NCBI GenBank assembly: GCA_003022125.1
Contig: PXQH01000002.1
Location: forward strand, 1 to 64,000
Length of the DNA: 64,000 nt
Source: Cyanobacteria bacterium QS_8_64_29
GTDB lineage: Bacteria; Cyanobacteriota; Cyanobacteriia; Cyanobacteriales; Rubidibacteraceae
Direction of reading: 5' to 3'
Part shown: one piece after another, positions 19,100 through 27,935 of the stretch
Layout: each line of letters opens with the position of its first letter
How positions within the stretch are numbered: the stretch's first letter is position 1
Position numbers and translations under genes: made by a program
Notes under the pieces: generated by a model
Database searches by the model: none
The model's input: the letters and a program-made list of their open reading frames with translations, nothing else
What the model was told of the DNA's origin: nothing

Positions 19100-19781
19100 T
19101 CAGACGGCTGGGGTCGGCGCGAGCGCCACAGCCACAATGCCGCAGGGGCGAATGCCGCGGGCACGCAATGCCTCGGCGGCAGCGCGCGCTGTCGTGCCGG
19201 TGGTATAGATGTCATCGAGCAGCAGGACCGGTCCGGGGGGCGGATGCCGGTGCCAGCGTACCCCCAAGGCGAATAGCCCCCTCTAGGTTGCGGGCGCGCT
19301 CCTCGCGCCGCAAGCCGAATTGCGGGGCGGTTGCCTTGGCGCGCTGCAAGCCCGATGCCTGCAGCGGCAGACCGCTCGCGCGGCAAAAGCTGCGTGCCAG
19401 CAACTCGGCCTGATCGAAGCCGCGCTGACGCCGCTTGCGGGCGTGTATGGGGACCGGCACCACGGTCAGGTCGCCCGCCTGCGGCGATTGGTCTTGCCAG
19501 CTTTGGGCTAGCGCCTCGCCCAAGGGGGCGGCCAGCGAGCGCGCGCCCTCGTATTTGAGGGCCACGATCGCGCGCTTAAGCGTCCCCGTATAGTGCCCCC
19601 AAGCAAAAACCGGCAGCGGTGGGAACCAACGGCCTGCCGGCTACCGCAGCCGGCAGGCCTGCAACTGCCGCCAGCACCCCCAGCAAAGCGCTCGCTGGGC
19701 CGGGCGCTGGCACAGCGGGCAGTTGGGGCGCAGGAACAGCGCCGATACCTCCTGCCAGGCCCGATGGCGCCAATCAGGCAC
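19100..19781 (-). pseudogene. comF: ComF-family phosphoribosyltransferase, disrupted by a nonsense codon and a frameshift
   Basis: From the GTG at 19781 (GGGAGG upstream) the frame reads an N-terminal four-cysteine zinc-finger-like part (CPLCQRPAQRALCWGCW), then an amber TAG at 19643-19641. The frame resumes past it with PVFAWGHYTGTLKRAIVALK, VPVPIHARKRRQRGFDQAE and AKATAPQFGLRREER. A second break follows at a run of five C on the plus strand (19261-19265): four would continue as RLGVRWHRH into the PRPP motif VLLLDDIYTTGTTA. ComF proteins act in DNA uptake in competent bacteria. The TAG sits at the edge of a 12-bp perfect inverted repeat. Two independent lesions make loss of function likely. 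Confidence 0.88.
19631..19659. repeat. Perfect 12-bp inverted repeat inside comF
   Basis: GGCCTGCCGGCT (19631-19642) and AGCCGGCAGGCC (19648-19659) pair perfectly around a 5-base loop. On the comF strand the amber codon overlaps the stem/loop edge. Perfect palindromes within a coding region can arise by strand-switch templated mutation, so the hairpin may have created the stop. There is no T-run to make it a terminator. Confidence 0.7.
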
Positions 19782-19927
19782 GGTCGCCTCCCTTGGGCCG
19801 CGTCGCCGCTGGCCCAGCGTTGAGGGGGGCTCGCTGCAGTGCTACCATTGGGGGCAAGTAGGTCATTGCAACTTCCAGCCCAACCTGCCCGTAACGCGCG
19901 CCAGCCACAGCGATTGGCTTTGCCATC

Positions 19928-20311
19928 ATGAGTGCCAACGAAACCGAGCAACAACAGCAAGGCAGTGGGTTCAGTGAGGAGCGCACCCTCGACCTCATGC
20001 GCAAGTTCTCCGAGACTTACGCGCAGCGCAGCGGTACCTATTTTTGCTCGGATCCCTCCATTACGGCTGTGGTAATTGAGGGGCTCGCCAAGCACAAAGA
20101 AGAACTGGGGGCCCCGCTCTGCCCGTGCCGGCACTACGAGGATAAAGAAGCCGAGGTCAAAGCCGGCTACTGGAACTGTCCCTGCGTTCCCATGCGCGAG
20201 CGCAAAGAGTGCCACTGCCTGCTGTTTCTGACCGAGGATCACGATTTTGCCGGAGATCGGCAGCAGATCGATCTCGACTACGTCAAAGAGGTCCGCCAGG
20301 ACATGACGTAA
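19928..20311 (+). CDS. ftrC: Ferredoxin-thioredoxin reductase catalytic (beta) chain
   Basis: The 127-residue protein has the full cysteine set: C65-P-C67, C84-P-C86 and C95-H-C97 in the contexts APLCPCRHYED, WNCPCVPMRE and ECHCLLFL. Four of them hold a 4Fe-4S cluster next to the redox-active disulfide. The enzyme passes electrons from photosystem I-reduced ferredoxin to thioredoxin and so activates light-regulated enzymes. The variable subunit is not in this window. The N-terminus is Gln-rich and probably disordered. A DUF309 gene follows 8 bases later. Confidence 0.96.
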   Translation: MSANETEQQQQGSGFSEERTLDLMRKFSETYAQRSGTYFCSDPSITAVVIEGLAKHKEELGAPLCPCRHYEDKEAEVKAGYWNCPCVPMRERKECHCLLFLTEDHDFAGDRQQIDLDYVKEVRQDMT

Positions 20312-20319
20312 GCCCTGCC

Positions 20320-20706
20320 ATGGCATTGGGCCTGTTTTGGCAGGGGGTAGAGCAGTTCAACCGGCAGGCGTTTTATGCTTGCCACGACACCCTAGAAGCG
20401 CTCTGGATGGAAGCGCCCGAGTGGGATCGCAACTTTTACCAGGGCATTCTGCAAATTGCCGTGGGCTGCCATCACCTCAGCAACCACAATTGGCGCGGAG
20501 CCGTTATTTTGCTGGGCGAAGGGATGGGACGTCTCCAGGCCTACGAGCCGAGTTACCACGGCATCGACCTCGAGCGCTTGCTAGCCGACAGCGCGCAGCT
20601 GCTCGAGGCCTTGCACCAAGCGGGCGAAGCGGGGGTCGCCCAATGCGCCCGGCAGCTCGCTGGCGGTGAGGGGCCCCAAATCGTGCCAGTTGCAACGCAG
20701 GCGTGA
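20320..20706 (+). CDS. DUF309-family protein
   Basis: A small helical protein (128 residues) with the DUF309 signature: FNRQAFYACHDTLEALWM, WDRNFYQGILQIAVGCHHL and NWRGAVILLGEGMGRL. The function is unknown; the repeated His, Glu and Trp residues could form a ligand pocket. The ATG at 20320 lies eight bases after ftrC, and ygfZ follows after 19 bases, so the three are probably one transcript. Confidence 0.85.
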   Translation: MALGLFWQGVEQFNRQAFYACHDTLEALWMEAPEWDRNFYQGILQIAVGCHHLSNHNWRGAVILLGEGMGRLQAYEPSYHGIDLERLLADSAQLLEALHQAGEAGVAQCARQLAGGEGPQIVPVATQA

Positions 20707-20725
20707 GCCGCGCTAGGAGCCAGCC

Positions 20726-21730
20726 ATGACCGAACGGGTACAGCCAGCGCCCACTCACAGCGCCCCGGACGCTGCCCGCCAGGCAACCGCGATCGCCGAT
20801 CGTTCTCACTGCGGCCTAATTAGCTTATCCGGCGAAGACTGCGCGCGCTTTCTGCAAAACCAAAGCACCAACGACATCCAGGCGCTGCAGCCAGGGCAAG
20901 GCTGCCAGACAGTGTTTGTGAGCTCGACAGCGCGCACGGTCGATCTGGGCTGGGTTTATGCCACCGAGAGCGGATACTGGCTGCTCGTCTCGCCCCAGCG
21001 GCGCCAGACGCTCGTGGAGCGGCTGGATCGCTACCTGTTTCCGCTGGATCGCGTCGAGCTCGCCGACCGCTCGGATGGCTGCGCCGTCTTTGTAGCCCTT
21101 GGCCCCAATAGCGATCGCCTGGCGCGCGAGTTGGGGGCCGAGCGACTGTCGGCAGGCGTCGAGGGCGACCACCAAGCCGTGCCGTGGGGCAATGCCACCC
21201 TGCGCGTTGCCGCCGGTAGCGGGCTGGCCCTACCGGGCTATACCGTCATTGCGCCTACCCAGGCAGCGGAATCGGTCTGGGTGGCCCTAACGGCGGCCGA
21301 GGTCCCCATCCTGGGCGAGCGGGACTGGGAGCAGCTGCGCGTTTGCCAAGGACGCCCCATCCCCGATCACGAGCTGACCGAGGACTACAACCCGCTAGAG
21401 GCGGGCCTGATCGGCGCGATTTCCTTTCACAAAGGCTGCTACATCGGCCAGGAGACGATCACGCGCCTCAACACCTACAAGGGCGTCAAGCAGCGGCTGT
21501 GGGGCATCCGCTTGCCCGCGCCAGTAACGGAAGGAACCCCCATAGCGGTTGCCGGCAAAACGGTGGGGGCGCTAACCAGCTGCGTCGAGACGGCCGAGGG
21601 CGGCTTCGGTTTGGGCTACGTCAAGACCAAAGCGGGCGGCGCCGGAACCCGCGTTAGCGTTGGCGAGACTGAAGGCGAGCTGGTTGCCGTCCCGTTTCTG
21701 GACCACAGTTACTACGACCCCGGCCAGTAA
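20726..21730 (+). CDS. YgfZ/GcvT-fold folate-binding protein for Fe-S cluster assembly
   Basis: A 334-residue member of the GcvT-like family with the YgfZ signature KGCYIGQETITR and the typical LTEDYNPLEAGLIGAISFH ahead of it. YgfZ binds tetrahydrofolate and helps make or repair certain Fe-S proteins, and its cysteine lies in the KGCYIGQE motif. Its place after ftrC, an Fe-S enzyme, fits. The ATG at 20726 follows CTAGGAGCC. The stop lies 4 bases from the convergent cysK stop. Confidence 0.92.
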   Translation: MTERVQPAPTHSAPDAARQATAIADRSHCGLISLSGEDCARFLQNQSTNDIQALQPGQGCQTVFVSSTARTVDLGWVYATESGYWLLVSPQRRQTLVERLDRYLFPLDRVELADRSDGCAVFVALGPNSDRLARELGAERLSAGVEGDHQAVPWGNATLRVAAGSGLALPGYTVIAPTQAAESVWVALTAAEVPILGERDWEQLRVCQGRPIPDHELTEDYNPLEAGLIGAISFHKGCYIGQETITRLNTYKGVKQRLWGIRLPAPVTEGTPIAVAGKTVGALTSCVETAEGGFGLGYVKTKAGGAGTRVSVGETEGELVAVPFLDHSYYDPGQ

Positions 21731-21734
21731 CGCA

Positions 21735-22709
21735 TCACTCGGGCAGCAGATCGCGCTCGGCTAGCCAATCGCGGTTGAACAGCCGCGACTGGTAGCGCGC
21801 GCCGCTATCGCAAAGCACGGTCGCAATGGTGTGCCCCGGCCCGAGCTCGTGGGCGAGGGCGTAAGCAGCGCCGACGTTGATGCCCACCGAGCTGCCCATG
21901 AACAGCCCATCGCGCTCGAGCAACCGATAGACCATGCGCACGCACGTTTTGTCATCGATGCGGATGGCATCGTCCACCGGCGCGCCCTGCATGTTGGCGG
22001 TCACGCGGCTGATGCCAATGCCTTCGGTAATGGATTTGCCCTCGGATTGGGGCTCGCCCGTTTTGACCCAGTTGTAGAGGCCACTCCCGACCGGATCGGC
22101 CAGGATGCAGCGCACGTCCGCGTTTTGTTCTTTAAAAAAGAACGAGCCGCCGGCGAAGGTGCCGCCGGTACCGGTAGCAGCGACCCAAACATCGAGCTGG
22201 CCGCCAGTTTGGGCCCAGATTTCGGGGCCGGTGGTTTCGTAGTGGCCGCGCCGGTTGGCGGTGTTGTCGAATTGGTTGGCCCAGATGGCATTATCCATCT
22301 GCTCGGCCAAGCGCCCCGAGACTTTGACGTAGTGGTTGGGATCGCTGTAGGGCACCGCCGGCACGGTTTTGACCTCGGCCCCTAGGGTCCGCAGCATGTC
22401 GATTTTTTCCTGGGACTGCGTCTCGGGGATAACGATCAGGCAGCGGTAGCCTTTGGCATTGCAGATGTGGGTCAGCCCGATGCCAGTGTTGCCGGCCGTC
22501 CCTTCGACGACCGTACCGCTCGGTTTGAGCGCGCCGCGTTCTTCGGCCTCTTGAATGATGTAGTGCGCTGCCCGGTCTTTGACCGAACCGCCGGGATTGA
22601 GGAACTCGGCTTTGCCCAGGATCTCGCAACCGGTCTCGTCGCTGAAGCTGTTGAGCCGAATGAGGGGGGTATTGCCGACAGTCCCCACAAAGCCGTGCCG
22701 GATATCCAT
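21735..22709 (-). CDS. cysK: Cysteine synthase (O-acetylserine sulfhydrylase), PLP-dependent
   Basis: A 324-residue fold-type II PLP enzyme with TVGNTPLIRLN, NPGGSVKDRAAHYII (PLP lysine), EGTAGNTGIGL, the phosphate loop GTGGTFAGG and SSVGINVGAAYALA. It makes cysteine from O-acetylserine and sulfide. The segment FFFKEQNADVRCILADPVGSG is typical of the longer cyanobacterial type. The ATG at 22709 lies above a palindromic repeat shared with the intergenic region of the peroxiredoxin gene. Confidence 0.9.
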   Translation of the reverse strand: MDIRHGFVGTVGNTPLIRLNSFSDETGCEILGKAEFLNPGGSVKDRAAHYIIQEAEERGALKPSGTVVEGTAGNTGIGLTHICNAKGYRCLIVIPETQSQEKIDMLRTLGAEVKTVPAVPYSDPNHYVKVSGRLAEQMDNAIWANQFDNTANRRGHYETTGPEIWAQTGGQLDVWVAATGTGGTFAGGSFFFKEQNADVRCILADPVGSGLYNWVKTGEPQSEGKSITEGIGISRVTANMQGAPVDDAIRIDDKTCVRMVYRLLERDGLFMGSSVGINVGAAYALAHELGPGHTIATVLCDSGARYQSRLFNRDWLAERDLLPE

Positions 22710-22745
22710 AAGCGTCGTTCGCGCGGCGCGATGCCCGACTCCAAA

Positions 22746-22783
22746 AACGTGTAGGGCAGGCAGTGCCCACCCTACAACACGTT
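22746..22783. repeat. REP-like palindrome, possible terminator of the peroxiredoxin gene
   Basis: GTAGGG (22751-22756) pairs with CCCTAC (22770-22775), with an inner GGCA/TGCC stem (22759-22762 with 22764-22767) and partial pairing of AACGTG/CACGTT outside. This GTAGGGTGGGCA-type palindrome resembles short repeats scattered in many cyanobacterial genomes. On the minus strand it lies just after the peroxiredoxin stop and is followed by CGTTTTTGG, so it could end that transcript. Confidence 0.55.
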
Positions 22784-22798
22784 ACCGGTCGCGGCCGC

Positions 22799-23437
22799 CT
22801 ACTGATTGGGCTGCGGTGTCATGCGCAGGTAGGGCTTGAGCTCGCGGTAGCCTTTGGGGAAGCGCTGCTGGAGCTCGCTTTCGTCTTTGATGATGGGTAG
22901 GATGACGCACTCGTCGCCCTGCTTCCAGTTGGAGGGTGTTGCCACTTTGTACTGGTCGGTGAGCTGGAGCGAGTCGATCGCGCGCAGCAGCTCGTCAAAG
23001 TTGCGACCCGTACTGGGGGGATAGGTCAGCGTCAGCCGCAGTTTCTTGCCCGAGTCGATGATAAAGACCGCCCGAACCGTGCTGGTGTTGTCGGCATTGG
23101 GGTGAATCATGCCGTAGAGGTCGGAGACCGTGCGGTCGTCATCGGCCAGGATGGGGAAGTTGAGCTTGGCGTTTTGCGTCTCTTCGATGTCCTGGCTCCA
23201 GCCCATGTGGGACTCCAGGTCATCGACACTCAAGCCCAGGACTTTAACGTTGCGCTTGTCAAACTCCGATTTGAGGCGAGACAGGTCCCCCAGCTCGGTG
23301 GTGCAAACCGGGGTATAGTCGGCCGGGTGCGAAAACAGCACCACCCAACTGTCGCCAGCCCACTCGTAAAAGGCAATATCGCCGCTGGTGGATTTCTGCG
23401 TAAAGTCTGGGACTGTATCGCCGAGTTGCAGTGCCAT
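22799..23437 (-). CDS. 1-Cys peroxiredoxin (Prx6 type)
   Basis: A 212-residue thioredoxin-fold peroxidase with the peroxidatic motif PADYTPVCTTELG and a long C-terminal arm (YPPSTGRNFDELLRAIDSLQ). No resolving cysteine lies in the usual 2-Cys position, so it belongs to the 1-Cys Prx6 group that reduces H2O2 and organic peroxides in the cytosol. The ATG at 23437 has a strong GGGAGG seven bases upstream; the longer upstream frame was rejected. It is divergent from psbU across 205 bases that must hold both promoters. Confidence 0.93.
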   Translation of the reverse strand: MALQLGDTVPDFTQKSTSGDIAFYEWAGDSWVVLFSHPADYTPVCTTELGDLSRLKSEFDKRNVKVLGLSVDDLESHMGWSQDIEETQNAKLNFPILADDDRTVSDLYGMIHPNADNTSTVRAVFIIDSGKKLRLTLTYPPSTGRNFDELLRAIDSLQLTDQYKVATPSNWKQGDECVILPIIKDESELQQRFPKGYRELKPYLRMTPQPNQ

Positions 23438-23642
23438 AGCTAAACCTCCCGCTTGCGCGATGGGAACCGGTGCCTCCCCAACCCTAGCATAAATCCGGTT
23501 TGTCGGTCGGGTTTTGGGCCTTTGCCACGATCGCTCCCCTGACGGGCGAGCCGCAACGTGCGATAGCATGCCTAACTAGAGCTTAAAAAAGCCATTTATC
23601 AACGCAGCCCCTAATGCGAGCGCAACTTTATTAGGAGGATCG

Positions 23643-24065
23643 ATGATGGTAGACCGTTTGATTCGTGCTGCCACCCTCTCGCTAGCCGCAATCGTCGCTT
23701 GCTTGGGCGTGTTGGGCGTTCCGCAAGGGACGGCCCATATCAGCGCCCCCGCGGCGATCGCTACCGAACTGGAAGTCCCGGCCAACGACCCTGCCAACCA
23801 ACAACTCATACAGCAGGGCAACAAACTCGATCTCAACAACAGCAGCGTGCGTTCCTTTAGCCGGCTCCGCGGCTTTTACCCCAATTTGGCCAGCAAGATC
23901 GTTGCCAACGCGCCCTACGATAACGTCGAAGACGTGCTCGAGATTCCCGATTTGAGCGAGCGCCAGCGGGAGCGCCTTGAGGCCAATATGGACGAGTTCA
24001 CAGTGGGCGAGCCCACGACCGAGTACGTCCACGGCTTCGATCGCGTTAACAACGGCATTTACTAA
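23643..24065 (+). CDS. psbU: Photosystem II 12-kDa extrinsic protein PsbU
   Basis: The 140-residue precursor has a hydrophobic export signal (about residues 8-35, ending near APAAIA). The mature part has a helix-hairpin-helix-like core: KLDLNNSSVRSFSRLRGFYP, LASKIVANAPYDNVEDVLEI. PsbU sits on the lumenal face of photosystem II with PsbO and PsbV and stabilises the oxygen-evolving Mn cluster. The start ATG at 23643, preceded by GGAGGATCG, is directly followed by a second ATG; either could serve. Confidence 0.96.
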   Translation: MMVDRLIRAATLSLAAIVACLGVLGVPQGTAHISAPAAIATELEVPANDPANQQLIQQGNKLDLNNSSVRSFSRLRGFYPNLASKIVANAPYDNVEDVLEIPDLSERQRERLEANMDEFTVGEPTTEYVHGFDRVNNGIY

Positions 24066-24100
24066 GCCCCGGCCATCCCGATTGCACTGCGCCAGCCATT

Positions 24101-25765
24101 GTGACTGCCACCTCCTTGCGACCGGCGCCGTTGGATGTCCTGGTGATTGGGGCAGGGGCAGCCGGACTCTATACGGCGCTCTGCCTGCCTGAGACTTGGC
24201 GCGTCGGCCTCGCTTGCAAGGATGACCTCCAGCAAGGGGCGAGCCGCTGGGCGCAAGGGGGAATTGCTGCCGCTATTGGCAGCAGCGACTCCCCCAAGCA
24301 GCACTTTCAGGACACCATCCGCGCTGGCGGCGGGCTCTGCATCCCCGAAACCGTGCGCCTGTTGGTGGAAGCGGCACCCGAGCGCATTCGCGCGCTGCAG
24401 CAGTGGGGGGTTACCTTCGATCGCGAGGGATCGGGGCTGGCTGCCACGCTGGAGGCAGCGCACTCGCAACCGCGCATCCTTCATGTCTCGGACGAGACGG
24501 GACGCGCCATCGTCGAGGCACTGAGCGCGCGCGTGCTGGAGCGCGATAACATCCAGCTGCTGTCGCCGGCGGTGGCGCTCAATCTGGTCTGGGATGCGCC
24601 CACCGGACGCTGCCAGGGCGCCGATATGCTCTGGGCCCATCGCCTGGTACGCGTGCCGGCCTCGGCGGTGGTGCTGGCCACCGGCGGTGGCGGGCAGGCC
24701 TTTGCCCGCACCACCAACCCCCCAGCCAGCACCGGGGATGGCATGGCCATGGCCTGGCGGGCTGGGGCGCAGTTGCGGGATATGGAATTCGTGCAGTTCC
24801 ATCCCACGACTTTGGCAGTGCCGGGAGCAGGCAACGCCCTGCTGAGCGAGGCCGCTCGCGGGGAAGGGGCGCATCTGATTGACGCCCGCGGCCATCGCTT
24901 TGCCTTCGACTACCACCCCGATGGCGAGCTCGCCCCGCGCGATGCCGTCAGCCGCGCCATTTTCGAACGCCACCGGCAAGCTGGCGATGGGGCTACCTAT
25001 CTCGATTTGCGCCCCATTCCGCCGCAGCGACTGCACCAGCGCTTTCCCAACCTGATACGGCAGTGCCAGCGGGGGGGGCTCGATCCCCAAAACGATCCCA
25101 TCCCCGTTGCCCCGGCCGCCCACTATTGGATGGGTGGGGTGGCTGCGGACCTGGGGGCGGCCACCACACTGGCCGGTGTCTATGCCGTTGGCGAGACGGC
25201 CCATACGGGGGTGCACGGGGCCAACCGCCTGGCCAGCAACTCGCTGCTGGAGTGCCTGGTCTTTGGCGGGCAGCTGGCCGCCATGGAACGGCCGCCGGCA
25301 CCGCGCGAGCGCGGCAGCGGCTCGGGGAACGAACGGCCGCTTGAGGTGATCGCGCCCGACTGGGCAGCAGACGCGCGCTGCATAGACGCCATCCGCGCGG
25401 CCCTGCCGCCGCTACTCTGGGAGCGGGCTGGCATCTGCCGCGAGGGCCGCTCGCTCGAGGACGGGCTAGCCCAGGTGCGCGCTTGGCGCCGCGAGTGCGA
25501 GCGCACGGCACTGGGCCAACAGCTGCTGGCCCCGCTGGCCGACGGCGCCATCGCGCTGCCCTCGCAGCAGGCGCACCAAACCCTGCGCTGCTGCATCGAG
25601 ACCCTCAACCTGCTGGATCTGGGTCAGGCGCTACTGCAAAGTGCGCTCGCGCGAACCGAGAGCCGCGGCGCACACTACCGCACGGACTACCCGCAAACGG
25701 ATCCCCACTGGCAGCGGCACGTGCTGCTCCAGCGTGATCGCTGCTGGCGATCACCGCCGCTCTAG
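24101..25765 (+). CDS. nadB: L-aspartate oxidase
   Basis: A 554-residue FAD enzyme with the dinucleotide motif VLVIGAGAAGLYTAL, SRWAQGGIAAAI, ATGGGGQAFARTTNP, DMEFVQFHPTTL, HYWMGGVAADL and GANRLASNSLLECLVFG. It oxidises aspartate to iminoaspartate, the first step of NAD synthesis. The start is GTG at 24101, 35 bases after psbU. The final stop TAG shares the palindrome CTAG (25762-25765) with the stop of the convergent VKOR gene. Confidence 0.94.
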   Translation: MTATSLRPAPLDVLVIGAGAAGLYTALCLPETWRVGLACKDDLQQGASRWAQGGIAAAIGSSDSPKQHFQDTIRAGGGLCIPETVRLLVEAAPERIRALQQWGVTFDREGSGLAATLEAAHSQPRILHVSDETGRAIVEALSARVLERDNIQLLSPAVALNLVWDAPTGRCQGADMLWAHRLVRVPASAVVLATGGGGQAFARTTNPPASTGDGMAMAWRAGAQLRDMEFVQFHPTTLAVPGAGNALLSEAARGEGAHLIDARGHRFAFDYHPDGELAPRDAVSRAIFERHRQAGDGATYLDLRPIPPQRLHQRFPNLIRQCQRGGLDPQNDPIPVAPAAHYWMGGVAADLGAATTLAGVYAVGETAHTGVHGANRLASNSLLECLVFGGQLAAMERPPAPRERGSGSGNERPLEVIAPDWAADARCIDAIRAALPPLLWERAGICREGRSLEDGLAQVRAWRRECERTALGQQLLAPLADGAIALPSQQAHQTLRCCIETLNLLDLGQALLQSALARTESRGAHYRTDYPQTDPHWQRHVLLQRDRCWRSPPL

Positions 25766-26745
25766 CGCCCGGGCAGCTTGTACTTAAACTCCGTGGGGCC
25801 TTGGTAGCCGCTAATCTCAGCCAGTTGCGCCAGCGGAATCGTGCCGCGATAGGTTTCGCCCTCAATCTGCCAGGTGGGATAGGACTTGATGTTGGCAGCC
25901 TTGCACTGGCTGGGCTGGGCGTTGGGCCCCTCGGGATCGCACTCGACGTAGTTAATTAAGGCAAAGGCCTCTTGGCCGAACAGGTTTTTCTGCCGGTCGC
26001 AGTGGGGACACCAGTAGGCCCCGTACATGGTGGCGCCTAACTCGCTCAAGTGCCGGGCTAGGGCCATCTCGGCCGGTCCAGATTCGGTATCGATGGGCCA
26101 CCCCTTGCCGGGCTGGGGCGAGCTGGTGGGGGTAGGCACAGGCTGGCGTTGGCCGGAGGCCGCCACCGAGTCCGAGCCCACATCGGCATAGATGCCCAAG
26201 GCCCCCAACAGGGTCACCATGGCAGCGACGATGCTGACAAACAGCAGTTGGCCGACATCCTCCCAGTCCCGACCGACAATCGTGAGGCCGAACAGGCTGA
26301 GCGAGAAGACTGCCGAGCCAATGCAGTAGGGGCAAAGAGCCTGAATTTGGGTAGCGAGCACGTACATGAGGTAGCCGCTAAAGGCGGTCATGGCCGTGCT
26401 ACCTGCCAGCAGTAGCAGCCAGCTCCCTGCCTCCAGGCGGCGCCGGAGCGCTTTGTTGGTGTCGCGGTTGACCGCCAGCGGGCCCAGCGCAAACGCTGCC
26501 ATGCTCGCGTACGCCAGGCAGCCAAACAGGGCAAGTGGCAGGCCAAAAACGGTGGCGTACGGACTGCTCAGGACGCTGTCGCAGCCGCTAGCGCCGCCGG
26601 CGGCGCCGCTGGGACAGGCAGCGGCGCCTCCCGTGAGCTTGACGGCGGTCAAATAGGCGGTCAGGACGGCCCCTACGGTCGCGATCACGCCCATCAGCGG
26701 CCGCGACCAGCGATGGATCCAGGGAGCGGAGCGGCGGCGAGTCAT
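25762..26745 (-). CDS. VKOR-thioredoxin fusion, thiol-disulfide oxidoreductase
   Basis: The 327-residue protein has four or five membrane helices forming the VKOR domain, with a loop cysteine pair (ACPSG ... GCDSV) and the quinone-side active pair LCPYCIG. A linker rich in Ser/Thr/Pro (about 205-225) leads to a periplasm/lumen-facing thioredoxin-like domain with WCPHCDRQK. The fusion forms disulfides in exported or lumenal proteins and passes electrons to quinone, and is known in cyanobacteria and plants. In the latter it supports photosystem II. The two stop codons at its 3' end overlap nadB's. Confidence 0.93.
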   Translation of the reverse strand: MTRRRSAPWIHRWSRPLMGVIATVGAVLTAYLTAVKLTGGAAACPSGAAGGASGCDSVLSSPYATVFGLPLALFGCLAYASMAAFALGPLAVNRDTNKALRRRLEAGSWLLLLAGSTAMTAFSGYLMYVLATQIQALCPYCIGSAVFSLSLFGLTIVGRDWEDVGQLLFVSIVAAMVTLLGALGIYADVGSDSVAASGQRQPVPTPTSSPQPGKGWPIDTESGPAEMALARHLSELGATMYGAYWCPHCDRQKNLFGQEAFALINYVECDPEGPNAQPSQCKAANIKSYPTWQIEGETYRGTIPLAQLAEISGYQGPTEFKYKLPGR

Positions 26746-26801
26746 GAGCGATGCAGTCGGGACAGCTTCCTCTTTCTAGCGCAAGCAGCGGGCGGCGTCA
26801 C

Positions 26802-27650
26802 TCACGAGGAGAGCTTGAGGGAAGCGCTCGATTGCGACTCCTCAGGCCCAGTCGCCGCCGCGCGCGCCGCCTCGGCGAATTGGCTCACGCGAATGGGATC
26901 GATGGTGTCGCTCACCCGGCCGTGCCGCTTGAGCGAGGTGGCGGCAATAACGCCGTCAGCCGCTTGCAATAGCTGCGCCACGTTGTCGCAATCGGCACCG
27001 CTACCGATCAAAACCGGCGCGCCGCCGGCGGCATCGGTTGCAGCGCGCAGCTCGCCCAGGCTGGGCGCTTCGCCGGTCTCCGGACCGGTGACGATGGCGG
27101 CATCGGCCAAGCCGCGCTCGAGCGTTTCGCGGACGGCGGCCGGCCAGTTGGGGCGGCCCAGCGGTTGGGCGTGCTTGACCAGCACGTCGGCCCAAATGGC
27201 GACCTGGCTGCCCAACTCGCGGCGGTAGCGCAACAGCTGATTGGCGGGGCCCTCAATCAAGCCGCGATCGGTGGCCATCACGCCAGTCAAGACATTGACC
27301 CGAATGAAGTTGGCCCCCGTGCAGCTGGCAATGGCCATGGCGCTATGGGCATCGTTGCGCAACACATTGATGCCCACCGGCAGCACGACCAAGCTCTGCA
27401 GCCGCTGCACGATCAGCGTCATGGCGCTCACGACCGCCGGATCGACGTGCTCTTTTTCAAAAGGCGTATCGAAAAAGTTCTCCACCAAAATGCCATCCAC
27501 CCCACCGGCAGCTAGCGCCGTCGCTTCTTGCTCGGCGCGATCGATGGCAGCTTGCAGGTCGCCTCCCCATCGAGCAGAACTGGGCAGCGGCAGCAGGTGG
27601 ACGACGCCTACAATGGGCGTTTCGGTTTGGAAAAGCGACTTTAGCTCCAC
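26802..27650 (-). CDS. btpA: Photosystem I biogenesis protein BtpA
   Basis: A 282-residue TIM-barrel protein with the BtpA/SgcQ family pattern: VGVVHLLPLPSSARWGG, GGVDGILVENFFDTPF, LPVGINVLRNDAHSAMAIA, NFIRVNVLTGVMATDRG and PVLIGSGADCDNVAQLL. In Synechocystis BtpA is a thylakoid-associated factor needed to keep photosystem I reaction-centre proteins stable. The C-terminal 25 residues are Ala/Ser-rich and probably disordered. The 285 bases between its start and thrC show no gene I can support. Confidence 0.92.
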   Translation of the reverse strand: MELKSLFQTETPIVGVVHLLPLPSSARWGGDLQAAIDRAEQEATALAAGGVDGILVENFFDTPFEKEHVDPAVVSAMTLIVQRLQSLVVLPVGINVLRNDAHSAMAIASCTGANFIRVNVLTGVMATDRGLIEGPANQLLRYRRELGSQVAIWADVLVKHAQPLGRPNWPAAVRETLERGLADAAIVTGPETGEAPSLGELRAATDAAGGAPVLIGSGADCDNVAQLLQAADGVIAATSLKRHGRVSDTIDPIRVSQFAEAARAAATGPEESQSSASLKLSS

Positions 27651-27935
27651 GACCTCAGATCGCTGCGCACGTGGCGCCTAGTAACTCGGCTGGCCGCGGC
27701 GAGCCGAAGGTGGCGCTCGTATTGTATCGGCGATGGGGGCCATCGCGGCTCAGCGTCCATTTTAGGGGGTTGCCTTTGGCGACTGGGCAAAATCACTGGA
27801 CCGTTCTGCAAGGCACAAGCGCGCGCACGGCGGCGTTGCCAAGCGCCAGTTGTGTTACTTTGGGCGCTACCTTAAACTGCGGGCTGTACTGGTGGGATGC
27901 AACGGCCGCAGCCAGGCAACGAGTGACTGAGACCC

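Noticed and set aside
19641-19643. The comF amber codon as a recoded (pyrrolysine-type) codon
   Set aside because: comF also carries a frameshift further on and nothing in the window hints at recoding; simple decay explains it.
27842-27868. Inverted repeat AGCGCC/GGCGCT upstream of thrC as an operator or riboswitch
   Set aside because: Only six base pairs in GC-rich DNA with a long loop; expected by chance, and no known riboswitch core is visible.
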